Of a stretch of DNA of 64,000 nucleotides, positions 57,566 to 64,000 are shown in pieces (position 1 is the stretch's first letter; each line of letters begins with the position of its first letter). Under the pieces are notes generated by a model, which was not told the DNA's origin, ran no database searches, and saw only the letters and a list, made by a program, of their open reading frames with translations. This DNA is from Hymenopellis radicata (lineage: Eukaryota > Basidiomycota > Agaricomycetes > Agaricales > Physalacriaceae): contig JADNRX010000099.1 in the NCBI GenBank assembly GCA_015501595.1, forward strand, positions 93,184-157,183, given 5' to 3'. The position numbers were made by a program, and so were the translations under genes.

Positions 57566-57728
57566 CCAAAGCTGCGTGGAATAAGGAAACGAAACCTGTC
57601 ACAGGGAATGGAAAATGTCGCTTACATGGCTCGAAGGGAGTCGCTCCAGAGAGAAAGCCGCGTCAGAAAACGTGTTACGCACGTGTCACAAGAGCCGAGA
57701 TCACCCTGACCACGATACGCTCTCTTCA

Positions 57729-58916
57729 ATGCCTTCCCCCGAACAGCTCACAGCAAGCTCCTTACTTTCTCCGGAGACTGTCACTGAAATCGTGCGGACC
57801 TCGCGCGTTGTCTACACGTCTCATGCCGATTTTCTTAAAGACTGTCGGAGATGGCGCGAGGATTGTAAGAAGCAGAGCAGGGATCCAATAGGCGAAGGAA
57901 TCCGCTTACAAGCTTCATTCGACATTCCTCTCAAAAAGTGCCTGTCCCCGCTGGAGCTTCCATCAGGTTTCCGCCAACCGTTGCCGCTTTTAGGCCGTGG
58001 CGCAGACCAGAGCGCGGGAACTTTCGTTGGAAACTTGACCTTGGGCAAGTGCTTGAGAGTCAACGAAAGAGGAAAGCCTGATATGTGGACTGCCGACCTT
58101 GTCGAGGCTGACAACGAGGCGGGAAAGGGCTCTGCACAACGTGTTGTGCTCAAAATTGCGCAGCAGTCCTCCCAAGATATTCCCGAGTTCGAGGCCACCC
58201 TTGATCCGTCCAAAGTGAAGGTCCTCCGCGCCATTAATCTTGTTGCTGGGGAGTTCTTCATTTACGAAAGACTTGGTCATCTACAAGGTTGGCTTCTGCC
58301 CTACTCATTTGGTCTTCACAAGGTAAACGTCATGCTGGTTGGATGACGGTTCACGAGTTCTCACATCATATTGTAGATCACGATGTCAAACAATGAGGAT
58401 GCATACATATTTATTACGGAGTACATCGAAGGTCGCAACCTTCGTACATGGAAAGAGGACAATGCCCACCCCGAACACCCTGCACCCGTACCTCCAATTC
58501 TCACAAACTATTTCGAGAAAGGCATAACAATGGTACGATCCGAATAATGTCGACTAGGAATGCGTACTCAGATCTTCCAGATTCCCCTTTTCGTGGACCT
58601 TCTCGCCGTGCTGCACGCCAATGGCATCGTTCACATGGGGCTTTATCACTCTCCGGAACATGTCATTCTCGTCGAGGACTGCGAGACGGCAGCGGTAACC
58701 GGGGTCGTATTCGTCGAATTCAAGATGGCAGCCACAAAGGATAGTATCTCGGGTGGGACTACGATGAGCAAGCTCATGGACTTTGAAACCATGAGCGTAC
58801 TTTCCCACGTCACAGATTGCTGCCCTACGCATCGACGGATGTTCGGCAAGTGGATGCAGGCGGAGAAAATGGTTGCCCCACAGCATCTTTTTTCGGGCGT
58901 GGACCTCTCAGATTAG
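57729..58916 (+). CDS. kinase-like protein K4, probable pseudokinase
   Basis: Three exons (57729-58322, 58377-58532, 58572-58916; introns of 54 and 39 bp), in frame, 364 residues. Nearly identical to K3, with a 2-residue deletion (KGSAQR for KGSASAQR). Beta-3 Lys in RVVLKIAQQ, alpha-C Glu in GEFFIYERLGHLQG. Catalytic loop IVHMGLYHSPEHVIL and DFG position VVFVEFKMA: both catalytic aspartates are missing, as in K3, and the position after HxG has changed further (KGLD to MGLY). The start is fixed by the K3 alignment. Homology to K3 begins only about 25-30 bp upstream of the ATG, so its former TATA promoter was not duplicated and the gene lies 163 bp from the start of MYND copy B. Confidence 0.78.
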
Positions 58917-59153
58917 CGCCCAGAATGCTGTTGTAATTGTCGTGACAAGGCTGAAGGAATTGGTTACATGAAATAATGTTTACTGAAAGTATCTTTGCGA
59001 GATCGCCGAATGAAAAGTTAACTGTGAAAAACGAGCCAATGGCTACGAAGGAGATACCGATCCATGCGCACTCGTAGCCGCGAAAGTATATCGGAAGCCC
59101 AGTCCATGGGGGAGCGCATCGCCACACCTCTTTCCTACGACTCAGTTCTAAGA

Positions 59154-61024
59154 TTAGTTGCCTAAGAGATGCGTCAACTCCGGCAAGTACGTCGCTGTTG
59201 GATTCCGAATCCACTCCGGTGTTAATAGAGCGCAGCACTCGAAATGCGGGTGCAGACCACCGTGAGGAAGCAACAGGAATACAATGATACCTCGGGAATT
59301 CATGACGTTTTGGTCAGTGGAAAAACGTCGACCGACGGAATCCTTCCAGGCATCATCGGGAGGCCCGTACTTTACGTCGAGGACGAGCTTGGAAGCGTCA
59401 ACGGTGAGGATCCACGCAGGCTGATGGATGAGGTAGTTCCCTCTCCGGACGAGGTCATGAACGGTGGCGCTTAGATACGCGGTTTCTTTCGGAGTCAAGA
59501 ATCCAGTTTCGGTTTGGACGCCGCCTTGACTGTCTGATCATCGATTAGCTGAGAAGCACCGACGAAAGACATCACACCCACCAATGCGATATTGCTGGAA
59601 AGAGCTGCACACAGCTCGATGACTGGCAATCCAATGCGTCCTCTGGCATGACCTCGAGCAGTACTGGGATATGCTGCATCCAGAACAACGCTCTGACGTG
59701 GCCGTATTCTCGCGCTCAGGACACTGCAGCGGAATCAGATTAAGCGGGAGATGAAGCTGTGTGAGGTGCGCACCCCTACAGCGTCACAGATAGAAGGGAC
59801 TGCTCCCATACTAGTGTAACGCGCGGTGATCTTCTGACATAACTCACGCCAAATTGGTCGCGTCCAATCCAATTCTAATTCCAAAACGGACTTCCGCATG
59901 CGTTCGGCCTTTTTCAGAACAGAGGAATAGCACAGGTAAAGCGCCAGTGACTCGAAAACTTTATCCAAATACGAATAGAGGAGCTCGTATTGGTGCAGAG
60001 GAAGATGGGCGTCCTGGGCCAAGCCATGGAACTGGAGGACACTCGGAATGAAGCTAAGCCGTAGCATTAAAAGGACAGCCTCTTTCCCTACGCACATGAT
60101 GGCCCGGTAGAAGAAAGAGAGGAGAAGGATGTATAGAGGACACGCCACCTCGCAAATCTCTAAACGAAGGGAATCGTCGACCACCGAGATATAACAGCGG
60201 ACAAGTCGCCATGCGACTTCGGTGACGCGCCGCTGGCTCATAGGATCGAATATCGCGGACCAAAACCGCGGGTTGGGAGCCACAATGAATCATGCACGCA
60301 TACGCAGGACCGAGATCGTGGATCGCGGACTGCAATGCGGTCCCATCCTGCGCAGCGCGTAGCCTTTGCAATGCGTCCTGAGCCACTCTATTAAAGCAGT
60401 ACACGGCCACCGCGGGAGATACGGCGAGTCGTTTAACGATCGCATCCAGGTGCCCATGCTGTTCCATAAGTCTGACTAGTAGTTCACATAATTCCACTAA
60501 GACGTCGATAGAGTCAGGGCGGGAGATGGATGAGGCGTGGTGGAAGAGTAAGTCTGGGACGACGTGAACAACAAACAGGAGGTTTCCCGGCGGTATACGG
60601 ACGGAGTTGAAGCAGCGGATGACGTCGGGCCGATACCTATCGTGAATCACGTCTGTAAGACACTGGAGAGATATGCGATGGAAGTCGTGGGTATATTCGG
60701 ACGCCTTGTTGGTGACGATGATATCGCTGGTGAAGGCTGTGATCCACGCAAGAAGTGCAGGCAGAAGAGCAACGATTAGAGCCATAGAATCAGCCAACAT
60801 GTCTGGCGTCATGCTGTCTCGAAAATATGAAAGGCGTTAAAGAGAGCGCAGACACGATCCAGGACCCCGTCAGGATCAGATGGCGGAGGGAGGACATCGG
60901 GAATATCGGGGAGCACGAGGCCTACTGCATGCTTGAACTTTTGGAAGCTCGCGCGGAGTCGCGCCATCCGCAGAGCGTTCTTGGCAAGAATGCCTAGATC
61001 GGCAGTCAGCCTCGATGTCGACAT
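59154..61024 (-). pseudogene. MYND zinc-finger gene, copy C, frameshifted
   Basis: Starts MSTSRLTADLGIL at 61024. A 10-bp deletion after HIFET (about 60812; copy A still has the bases coding DTRP) shifts the frame. The sequence then continues as MTPDMLADSMALIV, and a second slip occurs near 60285 (between MIHC and the AIFDPMSQRR segment). The MYND finger is complete here: ICDA joined to CPERE gives the first CxxC, followed by CSGCSISQYCSRSCQRTHW and HRAVC. The C-terminal part (59498-59154, TPKETAYLSATVHDL) is intact. The second intron has a GC instead of GT donor (GCATTGG). Two frameshifts make it dead, yet its finger is better preserved than that of copy B. Confidence 0.76.
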
Positions 61025-61599
61025 TGGTCACTACAGAAAAAAGATCATCGTTAACACAGTCTGCGACAGGACAGGGGATGGTAGGCAGAAAGAGTACCAG
61101 CAAAACTTTGAATCCGAACCGTGACGTTAGGCGTTCTTCTGTCCCGTCATGAACGTCAGGAAAACCAGAGAATGTAGAGAATTTATGACCCACCTGAAAA
61201 CTACGAGTTACTGGCGATGATGCGAGCTGTCTCCGACTGGTGATGGCGAAAGGCAACCAAGATCACCTGACGTTACCGGCATGATGGTCGCGTCCTACCA
61301 AATAGCCAGCTAACCCTGTCAAACATATTCACAGTAGGCCCCAGTCACAGTAACTCTTTTCAGGATTGGTGCATTCGCGTAAAGCACAAGTATTATACTT
61401 CGCTTACACCTGCAGAGAAACATCAGGATGCAAGTTAAACTTCTCAAACCACCGGTCATCCCGCCTGCTATTGACCATGCCCCTTCTCCGCCAGATGCAG
61501 GCCCTCCGCCTAGTCAGAACATTTGTAGTCAGCCTGGATTTCTCCCAGCTGAATGTGCAGTGTACATTGTTCACGTCTACAAACACGAATACATCTCCA

Positions 61600-62070
61600 T
61601 AGGAACCTGTAACTCCTGCGCGCGCCACCGTTCTCATTCAGAATATCAAGAACCGCAGGAATATCCGCATTCATGTTAATTCATCTCAAGAACGAGTGTA
61701 TCCGTTCCAGTTCTGCGAATGAGTGTTCAGTAACCAGAAAGGCGGTACGCGAGAAAGACTCACCAACGATGATTGAACAGTGCGCCACCGTGCGGTTCCG
61801 AACTTGTTCTCATGGAAAAGTACGAGTTCTTCACCTCGCCCGCGCTCGTCCAGCTTCGCGGGAATGGCGTCAAGCAACTCGTCTTCATTGGTGACAAGCC
61901 GACCACCGTTGGAGACGCCCCCATGCGAGCGACTACCGTAAACAATCTACGTACGGCAAGTTAGTCAGGTGCTATCCACGAGGATAAGAGAGCTTCACCT
62001 TCTTACGGTGCTCAATTGGCTTTGACTGCCCAAATCCAAACGTCTCGACCAAAAGAAAAGCATCGTCTTT
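61600..62070 (-). pseudogene. GT61 glycosyltransferase fragment, copy C
   Basis: Same gene as 39100-39780. DAFLLVETFGFGQSKP and EHRKK lead across an intron into IVYGSRSHGGVSNGGR and ERGRGEELVLFHEN. Then a deletion of about 70 bp removes the segment before the PHGG motif and shifts the frame (PHGGALFNHRW is readable in another frame near 61765-61790). A second deletion of about 100 bp removes most of the EMMP region (about 61690). The exon coding DAFLLVETFGFG is better preserved here than in copy A, so each copy keeps parts the other lost. Confidence 0.68.
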
Positions 62071-64000
62071 GCTCCCAGGCCGTGCTGCTCGTGGTGCATC
62101 CGCTTGCCCTAGTCCCCCAGCATCTTCCGCATCTCCAAGACAGGGCCGCTAGGTTTGCTTCCGGGCCCTTCTAACCGTGGAGGAGGTGGGAGCCTTGACT
62201 AACGATATGGCTGATTCGATGTGAGTAGTGAGTATGAGAAGGCGGCCGTACACGTTCGTGACGCGTCGAGGAAGTGCTGGAACGACCAAGAGTCAGAGGA
62301 CGTGGCGGTGAGGAGGTTGTCGGTGGGATGGTCGTCGTCCGTGATCTTTATCCTGTTCGGAACAATCGCCAAGCCAGCCGTGGAGACACCGTCGCTCATG
62401 CATGCCCAGGAATCGGCGGCGGGTTTCCCTTATACGTCACGTTCACGACGATCTGGGAGCGTAATCAGTAATGGCCGCCAGAAAGGAGGCGTCACGGCGT
62501 ACAATATTCTGTCTGGCCTGGCCGCTGTAGCAGACAAAGCCGTCCTGTTTGCAGAGTGCTGCGCGTTCACGTATGGCGTCTATGAGACCATTCCACTGCT
62601 TCTTGTCGTCTCCCCGCGAAGGAAATACGTAGGCGGAATTCGGGGTAAAGGATGCATAGTACTGAGGCATTGTTGGATGGCACTCTGACGGCAAAGGCGG
62701 CAAGTAGGTGGGCTGTTATGCGCGAGAGATGCGGTCTGCTTCCGCCAAGCCTGTATCGGAGTTGAAGTTTTTGATTGCCACGTCTCGGCAGGCGGGCGCC
62801 GTTTAAACGCCCGCACAGGAAGAGACTACTTAGCGTTGTTTTGCTGCCGCTGTCCGCCATGTCGACTCAAGACATACTTATCATGATAGGAATGCAGAGC
62901 GCTAAAGCTTCTAAATTGTTGCCAAGCCCTCGTCAATGAGGAGTTGAAGATGTTTCCGGCGCGCTCAACGTTCAACGCGTACTGTGCTTTGCATCATTCC
63001 GTGAACACGCCAACTTTTTGTCAAAACGATCGACGGGGCCCAGACCGCCCACGGAGCCGCGCCTTCTCGGCACCAAGGTGGCTGCCCATGACCAACGGAC
63101 CTATACCGCCATCCCATGGACCTCAAAGATCAATGTTGGTTAAAAGGAAGTATATTTAAGGTAGTCTTGGTACATTAGGATACTTGAGAAGGCCGGCGGA
63201 AGGAGAGAAATGTCGAGGCTGTGGGAGAATACTCCGCGCCGCCGATATGCCGCGGACCGGATGTGCGGTCCGATTATTTTTATTTTTTTGAGATGTTCAC
63301 GGAATTATGCAAAGGGCACAGCAAACGACTCCGATCACGATCACAAATCTCATCCCAAATCCGACGAAATCACGTGTCCAAAATTTGTTGATAAGCGACG
63401 GTCAAGGCAATCCTCGCTAACTCTGGCGGTTCTTTCAGCTGTCGTCGACTGAATGGTATTTTGAAAAATTCTTTATGACTACTATTGAATACCGGTATGT
63501 GAAAACCTTGGATCATAAAATGCGGCATGGACCGCCGACTAGGTCTCATGCCCGTCGCCATTCTTGTCTTATCTTAACCCAACTACATGGGTACTCAACA
63601 CCGAAGCATTATTTGACCTGGTGAGTCGCGTCATTCACTCTGCGATTCTCTTCGTCTTGATGTGTAGTCTTAACGTCGTCTGGCAGGATGGCATACTACA
63701 CGGTGGAACACCCACAATCGCTACAGACCCGAGTATACACACACATCACTATGCAACTTCTTCACGTGTGTCTTTGACCGAATGTGAAGTACAAGCCACA
63801 TGCACGTCGACCTAATTGTCCAAGTTGATCCAAATCGACCTGATACGCAGGCTCGCGATGCGGCGTGCTTACCGCACCGTTCATCCCGAAGCCCCTCCCG
63901 TCGGAGTCTTCCGCTAACATGCGGCATGAAGTATGGAAGCACGGTCCCTCATTGTATCGGTAACTACCAACAGTGGACTCGATGGTTGGGCGACGTCCTG
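62071..64000. other. no supported gene
   Basis: A 155-codon plus frame (62221-62688) and several overlapping minus frames (62399-62199, 62703-62443, 62860-62567) have no motif. The region 63560-63820 has a donor and acceptor pair (GTGAGTCG..CTGGCAG), but only short frames around it. Nothing else is recognised up to the right edge. Confidence 0.4.

Noticed and set aside
1..64000. CRISPR arrays, operons, Shine-Dalgarno sites
   Set aside because: The sequence is eukaryotic (spliceosomal introns, TATA promoters) and no regularly spaced repeat array occurs.

Overview
This window is nuclear DNA from a mushroom-forming basidiomycete (Agaricomycetes). Coding regions are split by many short introns (about 40-70 bp, GT..AG). 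The gene families seen are ones expanded in this class: kinase-like proteins, MYND-finger proteins, F-box proteins with an N-terminal coiled coil, a TET/JBP-like 2-oxoglutarate oxygenase, and a multi-exon MULE-like transposase. There are no operons and I found no tRNA or rRNA. All gene models here are hand-spliced from the sequence. No expression data or database search was available.

Left part (1-25 kb): an unrecognised gene running off the left edge; a broken F-box gene (2.4-3.6 kb); a frameshifted MYND gene (4.6-6.4 kb); a complete non-autonomous LTR retrotransposon with a 5-bp target duplication (6.8-9.9 kb); kinase-like gene K1; a GRF-zinc-finger/RS-repeat/SUMO-interaction-motif gene; an acidic protein; a TET/JBP-like oxygenase (14.5-16.4 kb); a decayed RBR ubiquitin ligase; a MULE-like transposase (18.5-21.9 kb); and a MYND-like protein.

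Middle (26-36 kb): a decayed isopenicillin-N-synthase-type oxygenase; kinase-like K2; an intact five-exon gene of unknown function with a possible nuclease motif; and an unrecognised two-exon gene that shares a divergent TATA promoter with K3. A 600-bp dispersed repeat occurs at 10.3 kb and, inverted, at 33.4-34.0 kb.

Right part (36-62 kb) is built from duplications. A block [kinase-like gene, MYND gene, GT61 glycosyltransferase] at 36.0-39.9 kb is repeated at 57.7-62.1 kb, and an extra MYND copy sits at 55.7-57.6 kb. Two F-box genes of the same inferred length (565 aa) lie 11 kb apart. A head-to-head kinase-like pair, K5/K6, lies between them. Across the six kinase-like genes the ATP-site lysine is kept, but the catalytic HRD and DFG motifs are lost in different combinations, so several are probable pseudokinases. 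In the duplicated block one copy of each companion gene is decaying (nonsense codon, frameshifts, a roughly 1-kb fusion deletion), while one MYND copy still reads through. Overall the window is a birth-and-death cluster of ligand-binding, ubiquitin-pathway and zinc-finger families next to transposon genes.
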